This document shows, in pieces, positions 1-11,584 of a DNA stretch of 64,000 nt. Source of the stretch: Sphingomonas aliaeris (lineage in GTDB: Bacteria; Pseudomonadota; Alphaproteobacteria; Sphingomonadales; Sphingomonadaceae); the NCBI RefSeq assembly GCF_016743815.1, contig NZ_CP061035.1:1924501-1988500 (forward strand). The letters are read 5' to 3'. A program made the position numbers and the translations under genes. The notes under the pieces were generated by a model that made no database searches, was not told the DNA's origin, and worked only from the letters and a program-made list of their open reading frames with translations. Within the stretch, counting starts at the first letter, position 1. Every line of letters starts with the position of its first letter.

Positions 1-1130
1 CACCGACCGGTCAGGCGGAGCGGAACCAGCGGATCGCGCGCGCGCAATCGCTGATGAAGGCGCAGGGGATCGGCGCCGTGCTGGTCGAGGCGGGATCGTC
101 GCTGACCTATTTCACCGGCGTCCGCTGGGGCCGGAGCGAGCGGCTGACCTGCGTCGTCATCCCGGTCGAGGGAACGCCGTGCATCGTCACGCCCTTTTTC
201 GAGGAGCCATCGGTCCGCGAAACGCTGGGCATCACAGCGGACGTACGCGTCTGGCAGGAAGACGAGGATCCGCTCGCCCTCGTCGCGGGCTTCCTGCGCG
301 ATCGCAAGCTGTCAGCGCAGCCGATCGGCATCGAGGAAACCGTCCGCTACTTCGCCGTCAACGGGCTGGCGCGCGCATTGCCGGGCGCGCGCATCGTCTC
401 TGCAAACCCGGTCGTGCGCGGCTGCCGTGGCATCAAGACCGCGGCCGAGATCGCGCTGATGCAGCTCGCGACCGACGTCACGATCGCCGCCTATCGCTGG
501 ACGTATCCCCGGATCGAGAAGGGGATGACCAACGGCAATGTCGGCGCGCTGATGAACGCCGCGACGCGCCAGCTGGGCGGCAGTCCGGAATTCGCTTTGG
601 TCCTGATCGGCGAGGCCGCCGCCTATCCGCACGGCAGCAAGAAACCGCAGGTCGTGGCGGACGGCCAGATCGTGCTGATGGACTGCGGCTGCACCGTGCA
701 GGGCTATCAATCCGACGTATCCCGCACCTTCGTCTTCGGTTCGGCGACGGCACGGCAGCGCATCGTCTGGGATCAGGTCGCGCGCGGCCAACAGGTCGCG
801 TTCGCCGCGGCCAGGATCGGCGCGACCGCGGGCAGCGTCGATGATGCGGTCCGTCGATATTATGCGTCGATCGGCTACGGCCCCGACTACAAGCTTCCCG
901 GTCTGTCGCACCGGACCGGGCACGGCATCGGGATGGACGGACACGAACCCGTCAATCTGGTGCGCGGCGAGACGACCCGGCTGGCGGCGGGCATGTGCTT
1001 TTCGAACGAACCGGGCCTGTACATTCCCGGCGGGTTCGGCGTGCGGCTGGAGGATTGCTTCCACATGACCGACGCCGGACCGCAATGGTTCTCGCGCCCG
1101 CCATCCTCGATCGACGCGCCGTTCGGGTGA
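1..1130 (+). CDS. M24 family metallopeptidase (Xaa-Pro aminopeptidase-like), 5' end outside window
   Basis: Probably a cytoplasmic dimetal peptidase that removes N-terminal residues next to proline (M24B type). The frame is open from base 3 to the TGA at 1128-1130. The first in-window ATG is at 54, but the codons before it read as a typical start of the N-terminal domain (AERNQRIARAQSLM), so the true start lies upstream and the gene is partial. An N-terminal creatinase-like domain is followed by the pita-bread catalytic domain. The metal ligands are visible: Asp in LMDCGCTV and in SDVSRTF, His in RTGHGIGMDGHE, Glu in SNEPGLY and Glu in VRLEDC. The stop overlaps the next gene's GTG by three bases, which suggests translational coupling. 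The exact substrate cannot be told from sequence. Confidence 0.88.
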   Translation, partial: PTGQAERNQRIARAQSLMKAQGIGAVLVEAGSSLTYFTGVRWGRSERLTCVVIPVEGTPCIVTPFFEEPSVRETLGITADVRVWQEDEDPLALVAGFLRDRKLSAQPIGIEETVRYFAVNGLARALPGARIVSANPVVRGCRGIKTAAEIALMQLATDVTIAAYRWTYPRIEKGMTNGNVGALMNAATRQLGGSPEFALVLIGEAAAYPHGSKKPQVVADGQIVLMDCGCTVQGYQSDVSRTFVFGSATARQRIVWDQVARGQQVAFAAARIGATAGSVDDAVRRYYASIGYGPDYKLPGLSHRTGHGIGMDGHEPVNLVRGETTRLAAGMCFSNEPGLYIPGGFGVRLEDCFHMTDAGPQWFSRPPSSIDAPFG

Positions 1131-2047
1131 GCGCTCCCGCGTCCGGCCCGGTGCCGGTCCTGATAAATGCCGGCGGAGGCACGGCGGCACGGATGGGCGA
1201 CACGCTCGAACCGTCCGTCCGTGCGGCGTTCGATCGCGCCGGGGTGACGATCGACCTGCATCTGATCGACGGCTGCGACATGCAGGAGGCGGTAGCGAAA
1301 CGCGCGCACCTGCCGGTGGTGGTCGTGGGCGGCGGCGACGGCACGATCGGATGCGCGGCGGGCGAGGTGCGGAACGGCAAGGCAGCGCTCGGTATTCTTC
1401 CGCTCGGCACGCGCAATCATCTGGCCCGCGAACTGGATATCCCGCTGGATCTGGACGAGGCGGCGCGGGTGATCGCAAAGGGCGACAAGCGGCAGATCGA
1501 CGTCGCGCGTGTCAACGATCATTTTTTCATCAACAACGCATCGATCGGCCTGTATCCCGCGATGGTCCGCGAGCGTGAGGAGGAGCAGGAGGCGCACGGC
1601 CTGCCAAAATGGATCGCTGCAATCCCCGCATCGTGGACCGCGCTGAAAAGGCTGCGGCATCATAGCTTGCGGTTGCGGACACCGGCCGCCACTCGCGAGG
1701 TCCGGACGCCGATGCTGTTCGTCGGCAACAATCACTATTCGCTGGAGGCGGGGCGCATCGGCAAGCGCGATGCCTTGAACGACGGCCGCCTGTCGGTCTT
1801 CGCGCTCGCATCGCGCGGTCGCGCAGCGTTGATCGGGTTCGCCCTGCGCGCCGCGATCGGCAAGGTGAAGCGGCAGGAGGATTTCGCAGCTATCGGCGAC
1901 GTGCCCGAACTGACCGTCACAGGGCGATCGGACGACGTGGATATCGCGCTGGACGGCGAGGTGCGGACGCTCACCCTGCCACTCGAATTCCGCGTCGATC
2001 CTGGTGCGCTCACCGTCATCGCGCCGCCGCTGGCCCCCCAAGCCTGA
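1127..2047 (+). CDS. Diacylglycerol kinase family lipid/sphingoid kinase-like protein
   Basis: Belongs to the DAGK catalytic family, which phosphorylates diacylglycerol or related lipids with ATP. The nucleotide-binding signature GGGDGTIG and the following GTRNHLARELDIP are present in the first half. The C-terminal half has the beta-sandwich features of the family (FINNASIGLYP, a VGNNHYS segment, and DVDIALDGE near the end). The frame is open further upstream, but the GTG at 1127 gives the expected beginning (VSAPASGPVPVLINAGGG) and overlaps the preceding stop as GTGA, so I chose it. Length is about 306 residues, normal for the family. In a sphingomonad the substrate could be diacylglycerol or a long-chain base; the sequence does not decide. 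Confidence 0.85.
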   Translation: MSAPASGPVPVLINAGGGTAARMGDTLEPSVRAAFDRAGVTIDLHLIDGCDMQEAVAKRAHLPVVVVGGGDGTIGCAAGEVRNGKAALGILPLGTRNHLARELDIPLDLDEAARVIAKGDKRQIDVARVNDHFFINNASIGLYPAMVREREEEQEAHGLPKWIAAIPASWTALKRLRHHSLRLRTPAATREVRTPMLFVGNNHYSLEAGRIGKRDALNDGRLSVFALASRGRAALIGFALRAAIGKVKRQEDFAAIGDVPELTVTGRSDDVDIALDGEVRTLTLPLEFRVDPGALTVIAPPLAPQA

Positions 2048-2125
2048 CACCGGCTCCGACCTTTCCCGATATTGCACGACCGTGTCGCTTGAGTGTCGCC
2101 GCGCGCTCGCCTAGATCGCTTGCCC

Positions 2126-4786
<2,661 letters not shown>

Positions 4787-4810
4787 TCGGCCGCGGCGTC
4801 CTGTCCTACA

Positions 4811-4843
4811 CCGCGGCGGCAGGCTATGCCGCTGCGGTTCTTT
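4811..4843 (+). terminator. Probable terminator of alaS
   Basis: An 11-bp stem CCGCGGCGGCA / TGCCGCTGCGG with one mismatch and a five-base loop is followed by TTCTTT. It lies 25 bases after the alaS stop and points the same way. Confidence 0.6.
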
Positions 4844-5131
4844 GACATTGCTGCTGTTTAAGTCTGATCGGGTTGGGCGCGCCGCGCTCGACAGACGGTC
4901 CGTACCGTGTGACTTTCTGTGAACTTCGGCCGATGGTCGCGCGGATCATCGAGATCTCACCGCGGCCCGTGCTGGCAACGCTTTCCATGTCGGGATCGCA
5001 CTTAGCTTACCTAACGACTGCCACCGGAACATCGCTTCGACATGGTCGGCGCAAACGGTCGTGGAAAGGGTCCGACAGTGTGACCCCGGTGTGACCTTAG
5101 TGCATGATGACATAAGGTCGGTCTACCTCTA
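4844..5131. other. Non-coding stretch in the convergent alaS / antiporter gap
   Basis: No convincing ORF is visible on either strand. A short direct repeat, GTGTGACC, occurs twice around 5079-5096. I recognise no RNA gene here, although the length would allow a small RNA. Confidence 0.5.
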
Positions 5132-5199
5132 CCGTTCGTCCTGAGCTTGTCGAAGGGCGGGCCCGGGACAGGTGCTTCGACAGGCTCAGCACGAACGGG
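5132..5199. repeat. REP-like palindrome (CTTCGACAGGCTCAG family)
   Basis: Two 24-25 base arms, CCGTTCGTCCTGAGC... and ...GCTCAGCACGAACGG, are inverted copies with two mismatches around a GC-rich loop. A second element of the same family sits at 11459-11540. This is the dispersed palindrome common in sphingomonad genomes. It is followed by six T on the plus strand, so it may also end transcription between the two convergent genes. Confidence 0.85.
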
Positions 5200-5267
5200 T
5201 TTTTTAAAGTCATCGCATTCTAGTGTACACTTCCGCCGGATCACACCGACCGCAATGGCGGCCAGAA

Positions 5268-7079
5268 TCAGGCGACGTTCTCGCCCAGCGTACTCGGCCC
5301 CGGCGTCTGGCGACGCAGGCGCTTTAGTCTAGGATCGCGGTCCATTTCGGCTACCGCGCGTATTTCCTTACGAAGTTCGTCACGCTTTTCATGGATCGAA
5401 GCAATCACCGGCCCCACGGCGACCCCCAGGTCGACCAGCACAGCCTCCGACAATTGCAAAGAGCTTTCCAGCGTTTCCGGCACCGCATCGGTCGCACCCG
5501 CCTTGTACAGTTGCGCGGCGTGGGCGGTGTCGCGGGCACGTGCGACGATGGTCAGGTCGGGCACCCAGCCGCGCACGCGCCGGGTCAGGTGTACGGACAG
5601 AACAGGATCATCCATCGTCAGGATCAACGCCTTCGCCCGGCCGAGATTGAGCCGGTCGACCAGTTCGCTGCGCGCGACATCGCCGAAGATCACGGGATAA
5701 CCTTCCAGCCGGGCGGCGGCGACCGCATCGATATCAGCCTCGACCGCGACAAACGGCTGATTATGAACCTTCAACATATCGGCGACCATCCGGCCGACGC
5801 GTCCAAAGCCGATCACGACCGTGCCGGGGCCTTCGGGCGGAATCTCCAGTTCGCTGCCGTCACCGCTGCTGCGTTTCTCGATCCGCTTGGCGGCACGCTT
5901 GCCGAGCTGGGCGAGCAACGGCGTGATCGTCAGGCCGATCGCAGTCACCGTCTGCCAGAAGTTCGCCGTGGACGCCTGGATCAACTGCGCCTGCGCCGCG
6001 GTGCCGAGCACGATCAGCGTCGTCTCGGACGGGCTGGCCATCATCACGCCGACTTCCGCCGCCACGCCATTGCGGATCCGCGCCAGCTTCAACAGGCCGA
6101 ACGTCACCGCCGTCTTCACCGCGACGACCCCGACGATCGCGAGCAGCAGGCTGACCCAATGCTCCGCGATCAATTCGACGTTGAGGCTCATGCCCACCGT
6201 GATCAGGAAGACACCCAGCGCAAGCCCCTTGAACGGCGCGGTAATCACCTCGACCTCGCTGTGGTAATCGGTCTCGGCGATCAGCAGGCCGGCCAGCAGC
6301 GCCCCGACGATCGGCGACAGGCCAGCCGCGGTGGTGGCAAGGCTGGCGGCGATCACCACCAGCAGGGACGCGGCAAGGAACAGTTCGGGACTCTTCGTCC
6401 GGGCGGCCTGCGCGAACAATTTCGGCAGCAGCATCCGGCCGGCCAGAAAGATCACCGCAACCGTGATCGCGCCGCGCCCCAGCACGCCGATGATGTTGGT
6501 CAGCCCGTCGCCCGACGCGCTCGGAGCCAGCGCGCCCAGGACGAAGATGATCGGGACGAGCGCCAGATCCTCGAAAAGTAGCATCGCGAACGCGGTGCGC
6601 CCCACGATGCTGCTCGTTCCCGCGATCGGCAGCACCAGAGCGGTCGAGGACAAAGCCAGAGCGATGCCGAGCGCCGCGGCCCCGGTCGATGCCTGTCCCG
6701 CAACGTACAGGCCGATCCCGATCAGCATGCCGGACGCGAGCAACTGCGCCGCGCCGGTTCCGAAGACCAGCGAGCGCATCGACCACAAGCGTTTGAGCGA
6801 AAGCTCCAGGCCGATCGAGAAGAGCAGGAGGATGATGCCGAATTCGGCAAACGGTTCGATCGAATGCGCGTCGGAAATCGTCAGGTAATAGAGCCAGGGA
6901 TATTCCTGCACCCAATTGCCGAGTCCCGAAGGCCCGACGAGCAGACCGACCAGGATGAACCCGATGACCGGGCTGATCCGAAAGCGGGCGAATGCGGGGA
7001 TGACGATGCCAGCCGCACCGAGAATGACGAGGGCGTCGCTGAAGCCGCTATTGTCGAGGGGGGAGGCCATGGCGGTCAT
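5268..7079 (-). CDS. Monovalent cation:proton antiporter (CPA2 / KefB-like) with RCK domain
   Basis: An inner-membrane K+ or Na+ / H+ exchanger. Residues about 15-400 form a run of hydrophobic helices of the Na+/H+ exchanger fold (VIGFILVGLLVGPSGLG, FGIILLLFSIGLELS, ALALSSTALVLP, LLFEDLALVPIIFVLGAL). A cytoplasmic TrkA-N/RCK nucleotide-binding domain follows with its Rossmann motif VVIGFGRVGRM near residue 430. Its 603 residues match KefB/KefC-like proteins. ATG 7079 was taken; ATG 7070 (MASPLD) is an alternative. It lies downstream of icd on the same strand, separated by a hairpin, so it probably has its own promoter. A glutathione-gated KefB role is possible, but no ancillary KefF/G gene is seen. 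Confidence 0.9.
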   Translation of the reverse strand: MTAMASPLDNSGFSDALVILGAAGIVIPAFARFRISPVIGFILVGLLVGPSGLGNWVQEYPWLYYLTISDAHSIEPFAEFGIILLLFSIGLELSLKRLWSMRSLVFGTGAAQLLASGMLIGIGLYVAGQASTGAAALGIALALSSTALVLPIAGTSSIVGRTAFAMLLFEDLALVPIIFVLGALAPSASGDGLTNIIGVLGRGAITVAVIFLAGRMLLPKLFAQAARTKSPELFLAASLLVVIAASLATTAAGLSPIVGALLAGLLIAETDYHSEVEVITAPFKGLALGVFLITVGMSLNVELIAEHWVSLLLAIVGVVAVKTAVTFGLLKLARIRNGVAAEVGVMMASPSETTLIVLGTAAQAQLIQASTANFWQTVTAIGLTITPLLAQLGKRAAKRIEKRSSGDGSELEIPPEGPGTVVIGFGRVGRMVADMLKVHNQPFVAVEADIDAVAAARLEGYPVIFGDVARSELVDRLNLGRAKALILTMDDPVLSVHLTRRVRGWVPDLTIVARARDTAHAAQLYKAGATDAVPETLESSLQLSEAVLVDLGVAVGPVIASIHEKRDELRKEIRAVAEMDRDPRLKRLRRQTPGPSTLGENVA

Positions 7080-7150
7080 CTAACCGCGAAAGAAAGCCGT
7101 TGTCAGCCCTCTGATCGCCGTGCGGACGCGCTTATTCGCGCCGGGAGGTG

Positions 7151-7178
7151 CCGCCCGCCGGATACCGGCGGGCGGGTG
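7151..7178 (-). terminator. GC-rich hairpin after icd
   Basis: A perfect stem CCGCCCGCCGG-ATA-CCGGCGGGCGG lies just past the icd stop on the minus strand. No T-run follows, so it may stabilise the icd mRNA 3' end rather than terminate alone. Confidence 0.5.
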
Positions 7179-7184
7179 TTCGAC

Positions 7185-8405
7185 TTAACCGCGTGCGCCC
7201 ATGGCGTTTTCGAGATTGACGCGGACCTGCTCGAAGAATTGCTCCGTCGTCATCCACGGCTGTTCCGGGCCGATCAGGATCGCCAGATCCTTCGTCATAT
7301 GGCCGTTCTCGACCGTCTGGACGCAGATCCGTTCCAGCAATTCGGCGAATTCCGTGACTTCCGGGGTGCCGTCGAACTTGCCGCGATACTTCAGACCGCC
7401 GGTCCAGGCGAAGATCGAGGCGATCGGGTTGGTCGAGGTCGCCTTGCCCTGTTCGTGCATGCGGAAGTGACGCGTGACGGTGCCATGCGCTGCCTCGGCC
7501 TCAACGGTCTTGCCGTCCGGGGTCAGCAGAACGGAGGTCATCAGGCCCAGCGAGCCGAAGCCCTGTGCGACCTGATCCGACTGCACGTCGCCGTCATAGT
7601 TCTTGCACGCCCAGACGAACTCGCCGTTCCACTTCAGCGCCGATGCGACCATGTCATCGATCAGGCGATGCTCGTAGACGATGCCCGCTTCCTTGAACTT
7701 ATCCTTGAACTCGCTCTCGAACACTTCCTGGAAGATGTCTTTGAAGCGGCCATCATAGGCCTTGAGGATCGTGTTCTTGGTCGACAGATAGACCGGCCAT
7801 TTCAGGTTCAGGCCATAGTGCATCGAGGCGCGAGCGAAGTCGCGGATCGAATCGTCCAGATTGTACATCGCCATCGCCACGCCGGCGCTCGGGAACTGGA
7901 ACACTTCCTCATCGATAATCGTGCCGTCATCGCCTTCGAATACGAGGCGCAGCTTGCCGGGACCGGGCACCTTATAGTCGGTCGCGCGATACTGGTCGCC
8001 GAACGCGTGGCGACCGACGACGATCGGGTGCGTCCAGCTGGGGATCAACCGGGGTACGTTCTTGATGACGATCGGTTCGCGGAAGACCACGCCACCCAGG
8101 ATGTTGCGGATCGTGCCGTTCGGCGACTTCCACATCTTCTTAAGGGCGAATTCCTCGACCCGCTGCTCGTCCGGGGTGATCGTAGCGCACTTCACGCCCA
8201 CGCCGTATTTCTGGATCGCCTTGGCGGAATCGACCGTGATCTTGTCGTCCGTCTCGTCGCGCTTCTGCACGCTCAGATCGTAATATTCCAAGTCGATATC
8301 GAGGTAGGGGAGGATCAGGCGCTCGCGAATCCACTGCCAGATGATCCGCGTCATCTCGTCGCCGTCGATCTCCACGACAGGCGTCTTTACCTTGATCTTC
8401 GCCAT
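7185..8405 (-). CDS. icd: NADP-dependent isocitrate dehydrogenase (eukaryote-like type II)
   Basis: Oxidatively decarboxylates isocitrate to 2-oxoglutarate in the TCA cycle. The protein begins [20 protein letters not shown] and carries the expected substrate and cofactor segments, including the NADP-binding loop region [20 protein letters not shown] and GNFL-type helices. The 406 residues fit the homodimeric NADP-IDH family found in alphaproteobacteria and eukaryotes. The frame is open to 8453, but the upstream residues ([11 protein letters not shown]...) are not family-like, so I start at 8405. It is divergent from psd with a 152-bp shared upstream region. Confidence 0.95.
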   Translation of the reverse strand: MAKIKVKTPVVEIDGDEMTRIIWQWIRERLILPYLDIDLEYYDLSVQKRDETDDKITVDSAKAIQKYGVGVKCATITPDEQRVEEFALKKMWKSPNGTIRNILGGVVFREPIVIKNVPRLIPSWTHPIVVGRHAFGDQYRATDYKVPGPGKLRLVFEGDDGTIIDEEVFQFPSAGVAMAMYNLDDSIRDFARASMHYGLNLKWPVYLSTKNTILKAYDGRFKDIFQEVFESEFKDKFKEAGIVYEHRLIDDMVASALKWNGEFVWACKNYDGDVQSDQVAQGFGSLGLMTSVLLTPDGKTVEAEAAHGTVTRHFRMHEQGKATSTNPIASIFAWTGGLKYRGKFDGTPEVTEFAELLERICVQTVENGHMTKDLAILIGPEQPWMTTEQFFEQVRVNLENAMGARG

Positions 8406-8557
8406 GTTGCTCTTGTCCATTCTGGGGAGGTTTGGGGAAGCGTCTAGGAGCAAGGGCGGACCGGATCAACCTCTTGGGCGCGTCTGGCCGGCACGGATCG
8501 GCTGCGGCGGCGCCAACGAGCGTTGTCAGCATGCGACCCGACCGGTAGAACGGGCGC

Positions 8558-9289
8558 ATGGCATCCCTAGAAAAACCGCCGGTGGTAACCTCCACGATCA
8601 AATGGCGTTTCCCCGAAATGCATCCCGAAGGCCGCAAATACGTCCTGATCGCGCTGACCGTCACATTGCTGTGCACGTGGATGATCTCGAACGTGCTATT
8701 CTGGCCGCTCTTGGCAGTGACCGCCTGGGTCGTCGCGTTCTTTCGCGATCCGGTGCGGGTGACACCCCAGGGCGATGGTTTGATCATCGCGCCGGCCGAT
8801 GGCCTGATCACGATGATCCAGCGCATGCCCGTGCCGCTTGAACTGGCGGGCGAGAATGGTCTCGGCGCCGCACCTTTGGTCCGTGTGTCGATCTTCATGT
8901 CGGTGTTCGACGTGCACATCAACCGTACCCCGATCGCAGGTACGATCCGTCAGGTCGTCTATATTTCCGGCAAGTTCGTAAACGCCGATCTCGATAAGGC
9001 GTCCGAAGAGAATGAGCGTCAGCACATCGTCGTCGAAGGCAAGGACGGACGTCGCGTGGGCTTCACGCAGATCGCCGGTCTCGTCGCTCGCCGTATCCTG
9101 GGATTCGTAAAGCCCGGGGACACGGTCGCGACGGGACAGCGTGTCGGATTAATCCGCTTCGGCAGTCGTGTCGACGTCTTCCTTCCGGACGACTTCAAGT
9201 GCCAGGTGTGCCTCGGCCAGCGGGCCGTGGCGGGGGAAACGATCCTCGGGCGTGTCGGCGGCGTCGTGCCGAGCGGTATTTCGCAGTGA
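8558..9289 (+). CDS. psd: Phosphatidylserine decarboxylase proenzyme
   Basis: Makes phosphatidylethanolamine from phosphatidylserine at the inner membrane. It is the short type (243 residues). A hydrophobic hairpin spans residues 27-55 ([20 protein letters not shown]), then [21 protein letters not shown] with the conserved His, and the self-cleavage site [11 protein letters not shown], where cleavage before Ser would create the pyruvoyl group. It is followed 31 bases later by pssA, which makes the substrate, so the two form a head-to-tail phospholipid operon. The start at 8558 is the first ATG and gives the usual N-terminal length. Confidence 0.95.
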   Translation: MASLEKPPVVTSTIKWRFPEMHPEGRKYVLIALTVTLLCTWMISNVLFWPLLAVTAWVVAFFRDPVRVTPQGDGLIIAPADGLITMIQRMPVPLELAGENGLGAAPLVRVSIFMSVFDVHINRTPIAGTIRQVVYISGKFVNADLDKASEENERQHIVVEGKDGRRVGFTQIAGLVARRILGFVKPGDTVATGQRVGLIRFGSRVDVFLPDDFKCQVCLGQRAVAGETILGRVGGVVPSGISQ

Positions 9290-9320
9290 CGGCCACCCAC
9301 AGGATCGGGACGATGACGGC

Positions 9321-10139
9321 ATGGCGATGAAGCGATCACTGCCGCGCGTGCGGCGCGGTCTTCCACTGCGTGCGGTTGCGCCAAACGCGATCACCGCGCT
9401 CGCACTGTGTTGCGGCCTTACCGGAATCCGCTTCGGTATCTCGGGCGATTTCGAGATCGCCGTGACGATGATCATGCTGGCTGGTGTCTTGGACGGACTG
9501 GATGGCCGAATTGCCCGGATGCTGCACGGTGAGAGTCGGTTCGGTGCCGAACTGGACTCGCTCGCCGACGCGATATCCTTCGGCGTTTCCCCCGCGCTGA
9601 TCCTGTACTTATGGTCGTTGAAAGACTTGCCGAGAATCGGCTGGCTTTGCGCTCTCGTTCTTGCGGTATTTTGCGCGCTCCGGCTGGCACGGTTCAATGC
9701 GCAGATTGATCTCGAGGAACAACCTCACAAATCTGCCGGCTTTCTTACCGGCGTTCCGGCCCCGGCGGGTGCCGCCCTCGCGATGCTGCCGTTGTTCTTC
9801 TGGGTTTGGACCGGGGAAGAACCGTTCCGATCGCCGTACCTCGTCGCGCCGTGGGTGGCGGCGATGGCGACGCTGATGATATCCAGCGTCGCAACCTTCT
9901 CGTGGGGATCGATGAAGCTTCGCCGTAATATCCGGTTCGAAGCGCTTGCGATCGTCGTTTTGCTCGGAGCCGCCGTCATCTCAGCGCCGTGGCACACGGT
10001 CTCAGCGCTGTGTGTCGCCTATTTAATATCGATACCGTTCAGCATCGCCAGTTACGCACGGATCAAGCGGCTGCGCGCTGCGCCTGCGGTGCCGGGAAGT
10101 GCGCCGATCGCGAGCGCAGGGCATGACGTCGGTCCCTGA
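9321..10139 (+). CDS. pssA: CDP-diacylglycerol--serine O-phosphatidyltransferase
   Basis: Condenses CDP-diacylglycerol with serine to give phosphatidylserine; psd just upstream then decarboxylates it. The CDP-alcohol phosphotransferase signature DG-x2-AR-x8-G-x3-D-x3-D is complete (LDGLDGRIARML...FGAELDSLADAISFG). Several hydrophobic helices run through the remaining sequence. ATG 9321 (MAMKRSLPRV) was chosen; ATG 9327 is an alternative and the longer open frame overlapping psd is not family-like. About 272 residues. Its last 77 bases overlap the antisense small membrane gene at 10063-10287. Confidence 0.94.
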   Translation: MAMKRSLPRVRRGLPLRAVAPNAITALALCCGLTGIRFGISGDFEIAVTMIMLAGVLDGLDGRIARMLHGESRFGAELDSLADAISFGVSPALILYLWSLKDLPRIGWLCALVLAVFCALRLARFNAQIDLEEQPHKSAGFLTGVPAPAGAALAMLPLFFWVWTGEEPFRSPYLVAPWVAAMATLMISSVATFSWGSMKLRRNIRFEALAIVVLLGAAVISAPWHTVSALCVAYLISIPFSIASYARIKRLRAAPAVPGSAPIASAGHDVGP

Positions 10140-10287
10140 GAACGAGCGCCCGCATCGTAGCGACATCATCGCGTCCAGATAGCAGCGATATGATCCGCGG
10201 CATAGCGGGCGCCATCGTGTGAACGATCACCGTCAGCGAAACAGCCAGCGCCGATCCAAAAACCAAAAAAGCTACAACCGTCATCAT
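10063..10287 (-). CDS. Small single-pass membrane protein, candidate SOS-induced gene
   Basis: A 74-residue protein of unknown function. It starts MMTVVAFLVFGSALAVSLTV, so the first 25 residues form one clear transmembrane helix. A Pro-containing linker follows (HTMAPAMPRIISLLSG), then a basic tail rich in Arg and Ala. An AGGGAG ribosome binding site lies 9 bases before ATG 10287, which favours this start over the open frame to 10326. The last 77 bases overlap pssA tail to tail, so the basic C-terminus is constrained by the opposite gene and may be a read-through extension. A promoter with a LexA-type box lies about 90 bases upstream. By analogy only, small LexA-controlled membrane peptides such as Caulobacter SidA inhibit cell division; there is no clear sequence similarity to claim. 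Confidence 0.6.
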   Translation of the reverse strand: MMTVVAFLVFGSALAVSLTVIVHTMAPAMPRIISLLSGRDDVATMRALVLRDRRHALRSRSAHFPAPQAQRAAA

Positions 10288-10372
10288 TGCCCAAACTCCC
10301 TGAACATGGGCTAGAGTATGGAACAAGAAACTCGCTTCGGCGTGTTCCGTTCCATGTCCGCCTTGTGAACCC

Positions 10373-10402
10373 GTTATGTTCTACTCATGTTCCTGCTGTC
10401 AA
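10373..10402 (-). promoter_or_regulatory. Putative SOS promoter: -35 / LexA box / -10
   Basis: Read on the minus strand, a perfect -35 TTGACA (10397-10402) is followed after 18 bases by CATAAC (10373-10378) as a -10. Between them lies GAAC-ATGAGTA-GAAC (10378-10392), which is the GTTC-N7-GTTC direct repeat known as the LexA box of alphaproteobacteria. A bound repressor here would cover the promoter. It points at the small membrane gene starting at 10287. Confidence 0.55.
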
Positions 10403-10535
10403 CGCTTGATTTCTGGACAGGCCCGCGGTAATGGGCGCGCCTTCATACCGCATGGGAAGCATACATAGCCGGTGTCCTGGGCTTCGCCCGATGGATCACT
10501 CGCTTCCCAGAGGAACAACCGGAAAGGATATTATT

Positions 10536-11431
10536 ATGGCGGCACCTGTCGTCTCGATGCAGCAATTGCTCGAAACTGGCGCGCACTTCGGACACCAGAC
10601 GCACCGCTGGAACCCGAAGATGAAGCCTTACATCTTTGGCGACCGCAATGGCGTCCACATCCTCGATCTGTCGCAGACCGTTCCTCTCTTCGCCCGCGCG
10701 CTCGAGTTCGTTGCAGCCTCGACCGCCGCTGGTGGTAAGGTGCTGTTCGTCGGCACGAAGCGTCAGGCGCAGGAGCCGGTCGCAGAGGCCGCCCGTCGTT
10801 CGGGCCAGCATTTCGTCAACCATCGCTGGTTGGGCGGCATGCTCACCAACTGGAAGACGATCAGCAATTCGATCAAGCGTCTCAAGACGCTCGAAGAGCA
10901 GCTTACGGGCGATACGCACGGCCTGACCAAGAAGGAAGTCCTGCAGTTGACCCGTGAAAAGGACAAGCTGGAGCTTTCGCTCGGCGGCATCCGCGACATG
11001 GGCGGCATCCCGGACGTTATGTTCGTGATCGACGCCAACAAGGAAGAGTTGGCGATCAAGGAAGCGAACACGCTGGGTATCCCGGTTGTCGCGATCCTCG
11101 ATCTCGAACGTTTCGCCTGACGGTATCGCGTTCCCGGTTCCGGCGAACGACGACGCCAGCCGCGCTATCCGCCTGTATTGCGAAGCGATCGCGATCGCAG
11201 CGACGCGTGGCGGACAGGAGCAGCAGCAGCGTCGTGGCGTCGATGTCGGCGCGATGGAGCGTCCTCCGGTCGAGGAAGCGCTGACGGTTGCACCGGTCGA
11301 GGCATCCCCCCTCGGTCGCGGCGGATACGGTGGTTGGGGAAGCGGACTTTGCGGCAGCAGATCCGGAATCTCGGGCGGCATCGAGCGAGCCGGAAACGGC
11401 TGTCGAGGGCGAGCGCCAGATCGACGCGTAA
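10536..11431 (+). CDS. rpsB: 30S ribosomal protein S2, interrupted by two apparent +1 frameshifts
   Basis: A small-subunit protein needed to load S1 and start translation. ATG 10536 follows GGAAAGG at 10521. The N-terminal part is canonical ([53 protein letters not shown]). At about 11101-11103 an extra C in GATCTCGAAC throws the frame to a TGA at 11118-11120; without it the protein continues [22 protein letters not shown] second extra C in the C6 run at 11308-11313 must also be removed to reach the acidic tail ending ERQIDA and the TAA at 11429-11431. Repaired length is 297 residues. An essential gene cannot really be broken twice, so these are probably assembly errors. tsf follows, the standard rpsB-tsf order. 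Confidence 0.93.
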
Positions 11432-11458
11432 CTCCAGGGCTTCGACAAGCCTCATACC

Positions 11459-11540
11459 CGTCCGTGCTGAGCCTGTCGGAGCGCTGTCTTTCTCTTGCAA
11501 CAAGAGCAGGGCAGCCCTTCGACAAGCTCAGGGCGGACGG
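11459..11540. repeat. REP-like palindrome between rpsB and tsf
   Basis: The outer arms CCGTCCGTGCTGAGCCTGTC and GACAAGCTCAGGGCGGACGG are inverted copies, and an inner dyad CTCTTG-CAA-CAAGAG forms the tip. It belongs to the same family as 5132-5199. It sits inside a strongly expressed ribosomal operon, where it could tune the rpsB:tsf ratio. A partial extra copy (GGCTTCGACAAGCCTCA) lies at 11438-11454. Confidence 0.8.
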
Positions 11541-11584
11541 TTCATTTAAGGCCCGTTCGGGTCGCACAAGGAAGGATGAGAGAC

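Noticed and set aside
4844..5131. 6S RNA or another known small RNA in the alaS gap
   Set aside because: I could not build the long interrupted helix of 6S RNA or any other known fold from the sequence.
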